A program made the translations under genes and the position numbers. 64,000 nt of DNA from Streptomyces sp. SID13031. GTDB lineage: Bacteria; Actinomycetota; Actinomycetes; Propionibacteriales; Kribbellaceae. Shown in pieces: positions 1 to 11,428 of this stretch; the stretch's first letter is position 1, and each line of letters opens with the position of its first letter. The notes beneath the pieces were generated by a model. It saw nothing but the letters and a program-made list of their open reading frames with translations, made no database searches and was not told the DNA's origin. The stretch covers positions 82,710 through 146,709 of the forward strand of contig NZ_JAAGLV010000022.1 of assembly GCF_010548305.1 (NCBI RefSeq), given 5' to 3'.

Positions 1-1491
1 GAGGAACTCGGTCTCCATCCGCGAGTGCGCCCGGAGGAACTCGAACCCGAGCTCGGCGTTCCAGGTCTCGCCCGGCCGCCAGCCGAACGGGTTGTCGCGC
101 GGGACGGCCAGCTGCAGGTGCATACCGATGTCGACGACGACCCGGGCCGCGCGGAAACCCTGCGCGTCCAGCATGCCGAGCCGGGCGCCGGGCTCTTCGA
201 GGTATCCGAGTTCTTCCATCAGCCGTTCGGAGTACAGGGCCCAGCCCTCGCCGTGGCCGGAGACCCAGCAGCCGACGCGCTGCCAGCGGTTGAGCAGGTC
301 GGTGCGCAGCATCGTCTGAGCGACCTGGAGGTGATGCCCGGGCACGCCTTCGTGGTAGACGGTGGTGATCTCACGCCAGGTGGTGAAGTCCTCGAGGCCG
401 GCCGGCACGGCCCACCACATCCGGCCCGGCCGGGTGGTCAGGTCCTCGCTCGGCGGGGTGTAGTAGATCGAGCCGTCCGTGGTCGGCGCGATCATGCACT
501 CGATCCGCTTGATCGAGTCGGGGATGTCGAAGTGGGTCCCGGCCAGCTCCTCGACGGCGGCGTCGGCGAGCTGCTGCATCCAGTCGCGGAGCGCCTCCTT
601 GCCGTGGATCTTGCGGGCCGGGTCGTTGTCGAGCAGCTCCGCGACCGCCTCGATACTGCGGTCGCCGCCGTTCAGCGAGGCCGCGATGGACTGCATCTCG
701 CCCTCGATCCGGGCCAGCTCCTGCCAGCCCCAGGCATAGGTCTCCTCGAGGTCGACGGCCGCGCCGAGGAACTTGCGCGAGGCGAGCTCGTAGACCTCGC
801 GGCCACACGCGTCCCGGCTCGGGGCCTGCGGCAGCAGATCGGTCGTCAGCCACTGGCCGAACTGGTCGTAGGCCTTCCGCGCGGAAGCAGCGGCCGCTTC
901 GACGGTCGTCTTGATCGCGGTGTCCGGAGCCTGCGCGGCGAGACCGGCGAAGAAGTCGTCACCGTCGGCACCGGTCCAGCTGGCGATCCGCTCGGCCAGT
1001 ACTTCGACCTGACGCCGGGCGGACACCCGGCCGGCGGCGGCCTGCTCGGTCAGGGTGTCGCGGAAGCCGTCGAGCGTCGTACCGACCAGGTTCAGCCGGA
1101 TCGCGATTGTCTCCCAGTCGTCCTGCGTCGCCGTCGGCATCAGGTCGAAGACCTGGCGGATGTCGACCGCCACACAGGAGATCGCGTTCAGCTGATGCTG
1201 CTGTACGCCGGCCTCGTAGCTCTCGACCTCGAGCCCGAGCCGCTCCAGCAGCGCGTCCCTGGCGACCTCTTCACGCGGAGACGTGGCCTGTACTGCGGAC
1301 GCCTCGGCGACCGTCTGGCGGTGCAGCTCGATCAGCGCCTCGAACCCGGCCGGTGAGTAGTCCGGCAGCTCGTGGTCGTGGCCCTGGATCCCCATGAAGG
1401 TCGACTCGGTCGGGTCCAGCGCGGCATACGCCTCGAGGAACCGCTCGGAGATCTGGTCGATCGGGCCATTGGGTGTGGTCGCATCGGTCAC
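1..1491 (-). CDS. DUF885 family protein (putative metallo-carboxypeptidase), C-terminus beyond window
   Basis: An open frame starts at a GTG at 1491 and runs without a stop through the window start, giving at least 497 residues. Residues 378-389 read VYHEGVPGHHLQ, the zinc-binding signature of the DUF885 (PF05960) family, which is related to M32-like peptidases; H380, E381 and H386/H387 are the expected metal and catalytic residues. No signal peptide is visible, so a cytosolic role is likely. The DUF885 assignment rests on this signature and overall length (members are about 550-600 aa). The substrate is unknown. It is divergent from the zinc peptidase gene at 1606. Confidence 0.85.
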   Translation of the reverse strand, partial: MTDATTPNGPIDQISERFLEAYAALDPTESTFMGIQGHDHELPDYSPAGFEALIELHRQTVAEASAVQATSPREEVARDALLERLGLEVESYEAGVQQHQLNAISCVAVDIRQVFDLMPTATQDDWETIAIRLNLVGTTLDGFRDTLTEQAAAGRVSARRQVEVLAERIASWTGADGDDFFAGLAAQAPDTAIKTTVEAAAASARKAYDQFGQWLTTDLLPQAPSRDACGREVYELASRKFLGAAVDLEETYAWGWQELARIEGEMQSIAASLNGGDRSIEAVAELLDNDPARKIHGKEALRDWMQQLADAAVEELAGTHFDIPDSIKRIECMIAPTTDGSIYYTPPSEDLTTRPGRMWWAVPAGLEDFTTWREITTVYHEGVPGHHLQVAQTMLRTDLLNRWQRVGCWVSGHGEGWALYSERLMEELGYLEEPGARLGMLDAQGFRAARVVVDIGMHLQLAVPRDNPFGWRPGETWNAELGFEFLRAHSRMETEFL

Positions 1492-1605
1492 CAGACCGAC
1501 ACTACCGCGCGCCTGAGCCCAGCGGCCGGTACTGTGTCGCTCGCTCGCCGGTGGGAGTTACGCCGCAGCCAGTAGTCAGTGAGTGGTCGATGAAGGAGAT
1601 ACGGC

Positions 1606-2826
1606 GTGACGCAGCCGCCTTACGGTCAGCAGCCGTACCAGCAGCAGCCCTACCAGCAGCAACCGCCGTACCAGCAGCCGCCGTACCAGTACGGGCCGCC
1701 GTCGGTCGCGCCGCAGCAGGGCCAGGGGCTCGGGTGGGGGCCGCAGTTCGCTCCGCCACCCGGTCCGCCGGGCTACCCGCGGCAGGGGTTCCAGCCGGGC
1801 TGGCAGCAGCAGTTGCCGCCGCGGAAGAAGTCCAAGGCGCCGCTGTTCGCGATCCTGGGCGTCGTCCTGTTCGCGGTCGCCGGGCTGTGGATCTTCGGCG
1901 TGATCAAGAAGAACGCCGACAACCAGTACACCCAGCCGACGTACTCGGCGCCGACCTACCGGTCGACCCAGGGACCGGTCCCCACCACGACAGCCGAGCC
2001 GACCGAGCAGCCGACCGCCAGCAAGCCGACTACCACCAGGCCGACGACGACCCGGCCGACCAGGAAGGCGACGTCCAAGGCGACACCGCCGCCGCCGTCG
2101 AACCTGGACATCGTGGCCAGGAACTCGCTCTACCAGACCGGCCCGATGCGTACGGTGAACTGCAAGGAACCGAACATCAAGCCGAACACGGCGGCGAACG
2201 CGGCGAAGTACTGGGCCCGGATCAAGCCCTGCCTGGATCTCTCGTGGGCGCGCCAGATCGCCTTGGCGGGGTACAAGTTCGAGGCGCCGTCGATGCTCTA
2301 CTGGTCCGGGACCAGCGTGAGCAACCCCTGTGGCAGCGGCGCGGTCGCCGTGCCGTTCTACTGCAGCGCGAACCACATGATGTACATGAAGGTCGACAAC
2401 TTCGTGAAGACCTACAACCAGTACCCGAGCGCGGAGGACAAGGCCTACGCCCGGATGTGGTACTCGCGGTCGATCGCCCACGAGTACGGCCACGCCATGC
2501 AGTCCGTGACCGGCATCCTCGAAGCGTCGTACGACCTCCAGTACGAGCTGAACAGCTCGGCCGACCGGCTGCGGCAGACCCGGCGGATGGAGCTGCAGGC
2601 CAACTGTTTCGCCGGCGTCTTCCTGGCCGCCAACAAGCGCAGCTACCCGGTCAACGGCCTGATGCTGAAGGTCTGGAACCAGTGGGTCGTCACAGCCGGT
2701 GACAAGCCCGAGCAGGGCGACCACGGCAGCGTCGCCAGCCAGGCCCGCTTCATGGGCCGCTCATTCATCACCGGCAACCCAGCCAGCTGCAACACCTTCG
2801 CCGCCTCTCCCCGCAGCGTCACCTGA
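1606..2826 (+). CDS. Membrane-anchored neutral zinc metallopeptidase (YpfJ-like, PF04228)
   Basis: 406 aa from a GTG with a clear GAAGGAG ribosome site at 1592-1598. Residues 1-75 are a Pro/Gln/Tyr-rich cytoplasmic tail, residues about 77-100 are one membrane helix, 110-165 are a Thr/Pro linker, and the rest is the extracytoplasmic catalytic domain. HEYGH at 292-296 supplies the zinc histidines and catalytic Glu, and the downstream ELQAN (E329) matches the third ligand of this family. Cysteines near 186, 209, 242 and 253 could form disulfides. The substrate is not predictable. A strong hairpin follows the stop, so the gene is probably monocistronic. Confidence 0.88.
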   Translation: MTQPPYGQQPYQQQPYQQQPPYQQPPYQYGPPSVAPQQGQGLGWGPQFAPPPGPPGYPRQGFQPGWQQQLPPRKKSKAPLFAILGVVLFAVAGLWIFGVIKKNADNQYTQPTYSAPTYRSTQGPVPTTTAEPTEQPTASKPTTTRPTTTRPTRKATSKATPPPPSNLDIVARNSLYQTGPMRTVNCKEPNIKPNTAANAAKYWARIKPCLDLSWARQIALAGYKFEAPSMLYWSGTSVSNPCGSGAVAVPFYCSANHMMYMKVDNFVKTYNQYPSAEDKAYARMWYSRSIAHEYGHAMQSVTGILEASYDLQYELNSSADRLRQTRRMELQANCFAGVFLAANKRSYPVNGLMLKVWNQWVVTAGDKPEQGDHGSVASQARFMGRSFITGNPASCNTFAASPRSVT

Positions 2827-2871
2827 TCCTGAGTCGTCCCAACTGCCCGGTACGTCGTACAGTGCCCCGGT

Positions 2872-2910
2872 GTGTTGCTGCTGCGGCACCGGAATACGCA
2901 GCAGCAACAC
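2872..2910. terminator. Bidirectional hairpin terminator
   Basis: A perfect 14-bp stem (2872-2885 with 2897-2910) closes an 11-nt loop. It sits exactly between the convergent metallopeptidase gene (stop 2826) and the 116-aa gene (stop 2912). There is no U-run, as is common in high-GC actinomycetes. Confidence 0.8.
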
Positions 2911-2911
2911 C

Positions 2912-3262
2912 TCAACCCGCCTTGGCGTCCAGCAACTGCAGTAGTTCGTGGGCAGCCAGCTCGATCTCCTTGTGGCGCCACTCGGCGGCCCGGTAGACGC
3001 AGGCGATCAGCCCGGTCCGATGCAAGCGCCGCAGGTCGCCGTACCCGAAGCCGAACCTGGCCTTGGTCTCGTCGCCGGCGCCGACGGTCAGCCCTAGGTG
3101 CCACCGCCCGTACTCCTCCCACGAGTGCGACTCGAGGAACTTGTTCTGCGCCTCCGCACCCGGCTGGGCCGCGCCCCAGTCGCTGTCCAGCACATACTGC
3201 CGGCCCTCGATCAGCCGCTTCGCGTACTCCACCGCCTGCTCATTGACCTCGTACTTCGCCAT
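2912..3262 (-). CDS. Conserved actinobacterial hypothetical protein, 116 aa
   Basis: A soluble, acidic protein from ATG 3262, with no membrane segment. It is rich in aromatic and charged residues (SHSWEEYGRWHLGL, FGFGYGDLRRLHR) and resembles small conserved proteins common in actinobacteria. I cannot name a function. It lies 52 nt downstream of the carboxylase epsilon gene on the same strand and may be the last gene of that operon. It ends at a bidirectional terminator. Confidence 0.7.
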   Translation of the reverse strand: MAKYEVNEQAVEYAKRLIEGRQYVLDSDWGAAQPGAEAQNKFLESHSWEEYGRWHLGLTVGAGDETKARFGFGYGDLRRLHRTGLIACVYRAAEWRHKEIELAAHELLQLLDAKAG

Positions 3263-3314
3263 ACGAGCCCTAGTGCCCAGAAACGGCTCGGCGTAGCCGT
3301 TCCCGCGGGGGCTG

Positions 3315-3524
3315 TTACGGGTGGGCGCTGGTGCGCCAGGCGTTGGGGCCTGGGTGGAGGGGGCGGGTGTGGTTGCGCCAGTAGGTAGCCCAGTTGCTCG
3401 CTCGGTCGGGCTCGGGGGCGGCGGCTGGGGTGGCTGCTGCGCGCGCTGAGACGACGGCTAGCAGGGCGGCCAGTTCCTCGGGTGTTGGGTCGCCCTTGGC
3501 GATACGTAGTACGGGGTCAGTCAT
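3315..3524 (-). CDS. accE: Acyl-CoA carboxylase epsilon subunit
   Basis: 69 aa. The N-terminal LRIAKGDPTPEELAALLAV segment is the hallmark of the actinobacterial acyl-CoA carboxylase epsilon family (PF13822), a small subunit that binds the beta subunit and stimulates carboxylation of acetyl/propionyl-CoA or longer acyl-CoAs. The Ala/Pro-rich middle and WATYWRNHTRP tail fit the family. It sits 26 nt after the beta-subunit stop on the same strand, the usual arrangement. The biotinylated alpha subunit is not in the window. Confidence 0.88.
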   Translation of the reverse strand: MTDPVLRIAKGDPTPEELAALLAVVSARAAATPAAAPEPDRASNWATYWRNHTRPLHPGPNAWRTSAHP

Positions 3525-3550
3525 GGGGGACTCCGATCACAGGGCAGCCA

Positions 3551-5140
3551 TTACAGGGGGATGTTGCCGTGCTTCTTGGGCGGGAGGGTGTCGCGCTTGG
3601 TGCGGAGCAGGCGCAGGGCGCGGATGATCTCGGCGCGGGTCTCGCTGGGCCTGATCACCGCGTCGATGTAGCCGCGCTCGGCCGCGATGTACGGGTTGGC
3701 GAGATGGTCCTCGTACTCCGTGATGAACTGCCGGCGTTGCGCCTCGATGTCCTCGCCGGCTTCGGCGGCCGCGGCCAGCTCGCGCCGGTGCAGGATGTTG
3801 ACCGCGCCCTGGGCGCCCATCACGGCGATCTGCGCGGTCGGCCAGGCCAGGTTGATATCCGCGCCGAGGTGCTTGGAGCCCATCACGTCGTACGCGCCGC
3901 CGTAGGCCTTGCGGGTGATCGTGGTGATCATCGGCACGGTCGCCTCGGCGTAGGCGTAGATCAGCTTGGCGCCGCGGCGGATGATGCCGTTCCACTCCTG
4001 GTCGGTGCCCGGCAGGAAGCCCGGCACGTCGACGAAGGTCAGGATCGGCACGTTGAACGCGTCGCAGGTGCGGACGAACCGGGCCGCCTTCTCGGAGGCG
4101 TCGATGTCGAGGGTGCCGGCGAACTGCATCGGCTGGTTCGCGACCACGCCGACCGGGCGGCCCTCGACCCGGCCGAAGCCGACGATCAGGTTCGGCGCGA
4201 AGAGCGTCTGGACCTCGAGGAACTCGGCCTCGTCGACGACCGCCTCGATCACCGCGTGCATGTCGTAGGGCTGGTTCGGCGAGTCGGGGATCAGCGTGTC
4301 GAGCGCGAGATCGGTCTCGCCGACCTCCAGGTCGGCGTCGAAGTCGTACGCCGGCGGGTCCTCGAGGTTGTTCTGCGGGAGGTGCGAGACGAGGGCCTTG
4401 ACCCAGTCGATCGCGTCCTCCTCGTCGCTGCCCAGGTAGTGCGCGTTACCCGACTTGGTGTTGTGCGTCCGGGCGCCGCCGAGCTCTTCCTGGGTGACGT
4501 CCTCGCCGGTGACGGTCTTGATCACGTCCGGGCCGGTGATGAACATGTACGACGACTCGTCGACCATCACGGTGAAGTCGGTGACCGCGGGGGAGTAGAC
4601 GGCGCCGCCCGCGCACGGGCCCATGATCAGCGAGATCTGCGGGATCACACCCGATGCGCGCACGTTGCGGCGGAAGATCTCGCCGTACAGGCCGAGGCTG
4701 ACGACGCCTTCCTGGATCCGGGCGCCGCCGGAGTCGTTGATGCCGATCAGCGGGCAGCCGATCTTCATCGCCAGATCCATCACCTTGACGATCTTCTCGC
4801 CGAAGACCTCACCCAGGCTGCCGCCGAAGATGGTGAAGTCCTGGGCGAACACGCAGACCTGGCGGCCGTCGATGGTGCCGAAACCGGTCACCACGCCGTC
4901 GCCGTACGGGCGGGTGGCGTCCATCCCGAAGGAGCTCGACCGGTGCCGGGCGAACTCGTCCAGCTCGGAGAAGGAGCCCTCGTCCAGCAGCAGCGCGATC
5001 CGCTCCCGGGCGGTCTTCTTGCCCCGGGCGTGCTGCTTCTCCACCGCGCGCTCGGACCCGGCGTGCACGGCTTCGTCCAGCCGGTGCGCCAGGTCCGCGA
5101 GCTTCCCGGCGGTGGTGTGGATGTTCACGGTCTCTCCCAT
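3551..5140 (-). CDS. pccB: Acyl-CoA carboxylase beta subunit (carboxyltransferase)
   Basis: 529 aa from ATG 5140, full length for the AccD/PccB family. It transfers carboxyl from biotin to an acyl-CoA. Two crotonase-like halves are evident: the N-terminal half has GSFSELDEF, FGTIDGRQVCVFAQDFT and the oxyanion-loop glycines in NDSGGARIQEG and GPCAGGAVYSPA; the C-terminal half has FVDVPGFLPGTDQE and KAYGGAYDVMGSKHLGAD. The C-terminus ends KKHGNIPL as in PccB/AccD5 proteins. Acetyl versus propionyl specificity cannot be decided by eye; the pairing with an epsilon subunit favours acetyl/propionyl-CoA carboxylase. It lies downstream of the SCP2 gene. Confidence 0.93.
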   Translation of the reverse strand: MGETVNIHTTAGKLADLAHRLDEAVHAGSERAVEKQHARGKKTARERIALLLDEGSFSELDEFARHRSSSFGMDATRPYGDGVVTGFGTIDGRQVCVFAQDFTIFGGSLGEVFGEKIVKVMDLAMKIGCPLIGINDSGGARIQEGVVSLGLYGEIFRRNVRASGVIPQISLIMGPCAGGAVYSPAVTDFTVMVDESSYMFITGPDVIKTVTGEDVTQEELGGARTHNTKSGNAHYLGSDEEDAIDWVKALVSHLPQNNLEDPPAYDFDADLEVGETDLALDTLIPDSPNQPYDMHAVIEAVVDEAEFLEVQTLFAPNLIVGFGRVEGRPVGVVANQPMQFAGTLDIDASEKAARFVRTCDAFNVPILTFVDVPGFLPGTDQEWNGIIRRGAKLIYAYAEATVPMITTITRKAYGGAYDVMGSKHLGADINLAWPTAQIAVMGAQGAVNILHRRELAAAAEAGEDIEAQRRQFITEYEDHLANPYIAAERGYIDAVIRPSETRAEIIRALRLLRTKRDTLPPKKHGNIPL

Positions 5141-5215
5141 AACCGGGCAGCCTAACTTCCCTGAGCCGGTTCGTGTGCTGTGACGTCTACCGCAACGTTA
5201 CTAAGCAGTACATCG

Positions 5216-5686
5216 TTAGCGAGGGCCCACCACGAAGAGTTTGGTGAGGCGGGCGGCGAGGGCGAGGTCGCCGCGGACCGAGAGGCGTTGTTTCAGCACG
5301 GCGAGGACCGGGTCCTCGTTGCCGGTGACGATCTTCAGCAGGGTGGCCGGGTCGGTACGGACCGAGATGGCCGGTGGGTCGGAGTGGCCGGTGAGCACCT
5401 CGCAGGCGCCGTCGCTGACCCGGATCCGGTACTCGTCGACGCCACCGCCACCCGCGCCGGTGATCTGCCAGGCGATCACCGCGTCGAAACCCTCCGCCCG
5501 GGCCGGGCGGAGGTACTCCGGCATCCGGCGAAAGATCTCGCGCAACGCGATCTCTCGCACGCCCCCGATGAGCCGATGCCGGAGCTCTCGCTCCGAGGTC
5601 CGGTCGACCAGGCGGGCCAGCTCACCGACATCGAGCTCGGTGAAATCCTTCGACTCCAACCACACCGCGCTACCGCGTTCGGCCAC
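5216..5686 (-). CDS. SCP2 sterol-binding domain protein
   Basis: 156 aa. The hydrophobic-ligand SCP2 fold is indicated by FDAVIAWQITG, VDEYRIRVSDGACEV and ISVRTDPATLLKIVTGNEDPVLAVLKQRLSVRGDLALAARL, the typical C-terminal portion of bacterial SCP2 proteins. A lipid or acyl-CoA carrier role is the family expectation. It lies 75 nt upstream of the carboxylase beta subunit on the same strand and is divergent from a TetR regulator with a palindromic operator between, so the carboxylase cluster is probably under that regulator. Confidence 0.82.
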   Translation of the reverse strand: MAERGSAVWLESKDFTELDVGELARLVDRTSERELRHRLIGGVREIALREIFRRMPEYLRPARAEGFDAVIAWQITGAGGGGVDEYRIRVSDGACEVLTGHSDPPAISVRTDPATLLKIVTGNEDPVLAVLKQRLSVRGDLALAARLTKLFVVGPR

Positions 5687-5707
5687 TCAACACGACCTCC
5701 CCGGCAG

Positions 5708-5734
5708 TTCCTACCAGACCGTAGGAATTTCCTA
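5708..5734. promoter_or_regulatory. Overlapping palindromes, likely TetR operator
   Basis: TTCCTAC-N6-GTAGGAA (5708-5727) overlaps TAGGAA-T-TTCCTA (5722-5734) in the 68-bp gap between the divergent SCP2 and TetR genes. The motif is AT-rich against its surroundings and has the size expected for a TetR dimer pair. Autoregulation and control of the SCP2-carboxylase genes is inferred. Confidence 0.65.
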
Positions 5735-5754
5735 TGAGCTGATAGCTTTGTCAA

Positions 5755-6393
5755 GTGGTCAGCCCTGAAGACCCGGTTGCGGAACCTCGCCGCCGTGCCG
5801 CGCACCTGGGTCCGGAGCGCCGGCGCCCGCTGATCCTGGACGCGGCCCTCGAGGTGTTCTCCGAGCGCGGCTACGCCGGTACGACGATGCAGTCGGTGGC
5901 GGATGCGGCCGGCGTCACCAAACCCGTCGTCTACGACTCCTTCGCCAACCGCGACGACCTGCTGCTCGCCCTGCTGGCTCGAGAGGAGCAGTACCTGGTC
6001 CTCTCGATCATGGCCGCGCTGCCGGCCGACCCGACCGTCGGTACGCCGCAGGAGCACGTGCTCGAGGGCCTGACCGCATTCCTGGAGACGGCGGCCAAGT
6101 CGCCGCAGTCGTGGCGGATCGTCTTCGGAGCTCAGTACGGCGCCGCCCCGGCGGTGGCCGACCGCGTCCGGGCGGCGCGCGCGTTCCTGGTCGAGGGCTT
6201 GCGGCTGACCCTGGTGCAATCGTTGCCGGGCGTCACCGACCCGGACGCCAACCTCCCGGTCCTGGCCGAGATGCTCGCCTCGATGACCGAGAGCTGCGCC
6301 CGGATGCTCGTCGTCGACGGCACCGACCGCACCCCGGCCCAACTCGCCCAGACCGTCTCCCAGCTCGTCGGCGGCGGTTTCAGCAACATCTAG
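5755..6393 (+). CDS. TetR/AcrR family transcriptional regulator
   Basis: 212 aa from a GTG. The N-terminal helix-turn-helix reads ILDAALEVFSERGYAG, TTMQSVADAAGVTKPVVYD, SFANRDDLLLALL, a canonical TetR DNA-binding domain. The C-terminal helical ligand domain is of unknown specificity. It is divergent from the SCP2 / acyl-CoA carboxylase operon with a double palindrome between, suggesting a lipid or acyl-CoA responsive repressor. The start is set by the HTH distance; no strong ribosome site is visible, so the transcript may be leaderless. Confidence 0.9.
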   Translation: MVSPEDPVAEPRRRAAHLGPERRRPLILDAALEVFSERGYAGTTMQSVADAAGVTKPVVYDSFANRDDLLLALLAREEQYLVLSIMAALPADPTVGTPQEHVLEGLTAFLETAAKSPQSWRIVFGAQYGAAPAVADRVRAARAFLVEGLRLTLVQSLPGVTDPDANLPVLAEMLASMTESCARMLVVDGTDRTPAQLAQTVSQLVGGGFSNI

Positions 6394-6482
6394 TGCTCTG
6401 AGCCGTCACGGTTGGTCACGATCGGCGCTCACTAGTCGGACTGGGAGGCGAGAGAGCGCGGCCACAGATATCGTGGGCGAAC

Positions 6483-9121
<2,639 letters not shown>

Positions 9122-9122
<1 letters not shown>

Positions 9123-9931
9123 TGTTCGAAGATCTGGAGCGGCCGCCCCTCGACGAGAAGTACCTGCAGGGGCGGCTGGTACGACCTGGCTCGCTGTGGA
9201 GCCAGGTCGACGTACTGACCGAGACTGAGTCGACCAATGCCGTAGTGGCCGCCGCAGCGCGCTCTGGAGCGCCTGAGGGCCTGGTGGTGACGGCGGAGTA
9301 CCAGTCGTCGGGCCGTGGGCGGCTGGGGCGTACGTGGACGACTCCGGCGCGCTCTGCGGTGCTCATGTCCGCTCTGCTGCGCCCGACGGGCATCCCTGCG
9401 CATCGGTGGCCGTGGCTGGGGCTGCTGGTCCCGCTGGCCGTTGCGTCCGCAGTACGGCGAGTGGGGGAGATCCCTGCGCAGGTGAAGTGGCCTAACGACG
9501 TACTGGTCGAGGACCGGAAGCTGGCGGGCATCCTGCTGGAGCGGGTGGACGGGCCTGCGGCCATCGTCGGCATCGGGCTGAACGTGACGCTGAAGGCGAC
9601 CGAGCGGCCGACCGAGGTGGCGACGTCGCTGGCGCTGGAAGGTGCGGCGACGACTGACCGGGCCACTGTGCTGACCGCGGTACTACGGGAGCTGGCCACG
9701 CGCTACCAGGACTGGGTGCGGGCCGATGGCGACCCGGAGGTCATCCTGCCGGACTACCGCGAGCTGTCGGCGACTTTCGGGCAGCAAGTGAGAGTAGAAC
9801 TACCCGGAGGGGTATTCATCGAGGGCACCGCGTCAGAGCTGGATTCAGACGGTCGCCTGGTCGTGCTCACCGCCGACGGCCCGCACGCACTGGCCGCCGG
9901 CGATGTCACACACTTGCGTAGTACTAGCTAG
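9122..9931 (+). CDS. birA: Biotin--[acetyl-CoA-carboxylase] ligase, monofunctional
   Basis: 269 aa. It makes biotinyl-AMP and attaches biotin to carboxylase carrier domains. Motifs are SSGRGRLGRTW (biotinyl-AMP loop), VKWPNDVLV, KLAGILLE and VGIGLNV. There is no N-terminal winged helix, so this is a group I ligase without repressor function. The C-terminal SH3-like domain (VRVELPGGVFIEGTASELD) is present. It starts at the last base of the ppc stop. The likely client is the acyl-CoA carboxylase whose beta and epsilon subunits lie 4 kb upstream. The 3' end overlaps the convergent 35-aa gene by 8 bp. Confidence 0.95.
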
Positions 9932-10031
9932 TAAAGAGTTTCGCTGCAGTGATCAAGGTCTGGACGATGCCGTAGCCGAGTAGTACCGCCACTAGTGCCC
10001 AGGAGATGACTAGGCGAGGGGTCTGGTTCAT
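9924..10031 (-). CDS. MFS transporter small subunit (35 aa, single helix)
   Basis: A tiny ORF, MNQTPRLVISWALVAVLL followed by GYGIVQTLITAAKLFTS, with one membrane helix. Its ATG overlaps the TGA of the OFA transporter gene (ATGA at 10031-10028), so translation is coupled. Short single-helix proteins in this position downstream of OFA-type transporters are a recurring actinobacterial family annotated as an MFS transporter small subunit (from memory, not searched). Stabilising or modulating the transporter is inference. Confidence 0.75.
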   Translation of the reverse strand: MNQTPRLVISWALVAVLLGYGIVQTLITAAKLFTS

Positions 10032-11428
10032 TTGGCTGCCTCCGTTGCCCTGGTCTCGGACTTCTCGTGGAACCGCTCCGCGACCGGCCGGATCAGCAGG
10101 TTCGCGACGAAGCCGACCGCCAGCACGCCGACCATGGTGAAGAACGCGGGCCGGTAGGCCTCGGCCGTCAGCGTGCCCGGCTTGCCCTCGCGGTCGAGGA
10201 ACCCGTTGATGATGAGCGGCCCGGCCACACCGGCGACCGACCACGCGGTCAGCAGCCGGCCGTGGATCGCGCCGACCTGGTAGCCCCCGAAGAGATCCCG
10301 CAGGTACGCCGGTACGGTCGCGAAACCGCCGCCGTAGAAGGACAGGATGACCGCGGCGAGCAGGACGAAGAGCGCGGTGCCGTTGTGGCCGACCGTGGCC
10401 AGCAGGAAGTACAGCACCATGCCGACGCCGAGGTAGATCGCGTAGATCGGCTTGCGGCCGATCAGGTCCGACGTGGACGACCAGGCGAATCGCCCGGCCA
10501 TGTTGAAGATCGAGAGCAGTCCGACGAACCCGGCGGCCGCGCCGACCGCAACGGTCGACTTGCCGCCGACGTCACCGCGGAAGAAGTCCTGGATCATCGG
10601 GCTGGCCTGCTCCAGGATGCCGATCCCGGCGGTGACGTTGCAGAGCAGGACAACCCACAACAGCCAGAACTGCGGGGTCTTGATCGCGTTCGCGGCCGAC
10701 ACGTTCGACGTGGTGACGAGGGCTTTCTTCTTCACCTGCGAGGGATCGAACCCGGCCGGCTTCCAGTCCGCGGCGGGGACCCGGATGTTGACCACGCCGA
10801 ACATCATCACCACGAAGTAGCCGATGCCCAGCGTCAGGAACAGCGCGACCAGGGCGCCGCCACCGGCCACCGAGGTGGAGACGTTGGAGTCGTAGCCGTC
10901 GTCGTACAGGCTGAGCAGTTGCCGCGACAGCGGGCTGGCGACCAGCGCGCCGCCGCCGAAGCCCATGATCGCCAGGCCGGTGGCCAGGCCCGGGCGGTCG
11001 GGGAACCACTTGATCAGCGTGGAGACCGGGGAGATGTAGCCGATCCCCAGCCCGACACCGCCGATCACGCCGTAGCCCAGGTAGACCAGCCAGAGCTGGC
11101 TCGTACCGATGCCCAGGGCCCCTACCAGGAAGCCGCTGGCCCAGAAGCAGGCCGAGACGAACATCGACTTGCGCGGGCCGTTGCGCTCGACCCAGGTGCC
11201 GCCGATCGCGGCGGACAGGCCGAGCATCACGATCGCGATGCTGAAGATCACCCCGATCTGCGTCTGGCTGGCGTCGAAGTGCTTGATCATCGACGTCTTG
11301 TAGACGCTGGTCGCGTACGCCTGACCGATACACAGATGCACGGCCAGCGCGGCCGGCGGGATCAGCCAGCGGCTGTACCCCGGTGGCGCGATGGTGTGCT
11401 CGCGATCGAGTACGGACAAGATGCCCAT
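10028..11428 (-). CDS. OFA-family MFS antiporter (oxalate/formate-like)
   Basis: 466 aa with 12 predicted helices. The N-terminal segment SRWLIPPAALAVHLCIGQAYATSVY, the GGTWVERNGPRKSM loop and GLGIGYISPVSTLIKWFPDRPGLATGLAIMGFGGGA are typical of the oxalate/formate antiporter family. The true substrate (oxalate, formate, pyruvate or another monocarboxylate) cannot be read from sequence. It is coupled to the 35-aa small subunit and divergent from the PH-domain gene. The 144-bp upstream gap contains an AT-rich stretch at 11490-11512 suitable for a promoter or operator. Confidence 0.9.
   Translation of the reverse strand: MGILSVLDREHTIAPPGYSRWLIPPAALAVHLCIGQAYATSVYKTSMIKHFDASQTQIGVIFSIAIVMLGLSAAIGGTWVERNGPRKSMFVSACFWASGFLVGALGIGTSQLWLVYLGYGVIGGVGLGIGYISPVSTLIKWFPDRPGLATGLAIMGFGGGALVASPLSRQLLSLYDDGYDSNVSTSVAGGGALVALFLTLGIGYFVVMMFGVVNIRVPAADWKPAGFDPSQVKKKALVTTSNVSAANAIKTPQFWLLWVVLLCNVTAGIGILEQASPMIQDFFRGDVGGKSTVAVGAAAGFVGLLSIFNMAGRFAWSSTSDLIGRKPIYAIYLGVGMVLYFLLATVGHNGTALFVLLAAVILSFYGGGFATVPAYLRDLFGGYQVGAIHGRLLTAWSVAGVAGPLIINGFLDREGKPGTLTAEAYRPAFFTMVGVLAVGFVANLLIRPVAERFHEKSETRATEAAK

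Noticed and set aside
25..1356. Long plus-strand open frame of 443 codons
   Set aside because: It is the antisense shadow of the DUF885 gene, whose zinc motif is on the minus strand.
2849..2862. Palindrome GTACGTCGTAC, also seen near 31150 and 47018
   Set aside because: It recurs both inside and outside genes and looks like general word usage of this genome rather than a specific site.
3482..5155. 557-codon plus-strand frame
   Set aside because: Antisense to the carboxylase beta subunit; the composition (Val/Asp/Gly/Arg repeats) is typical of shadows in high-GC DNA.
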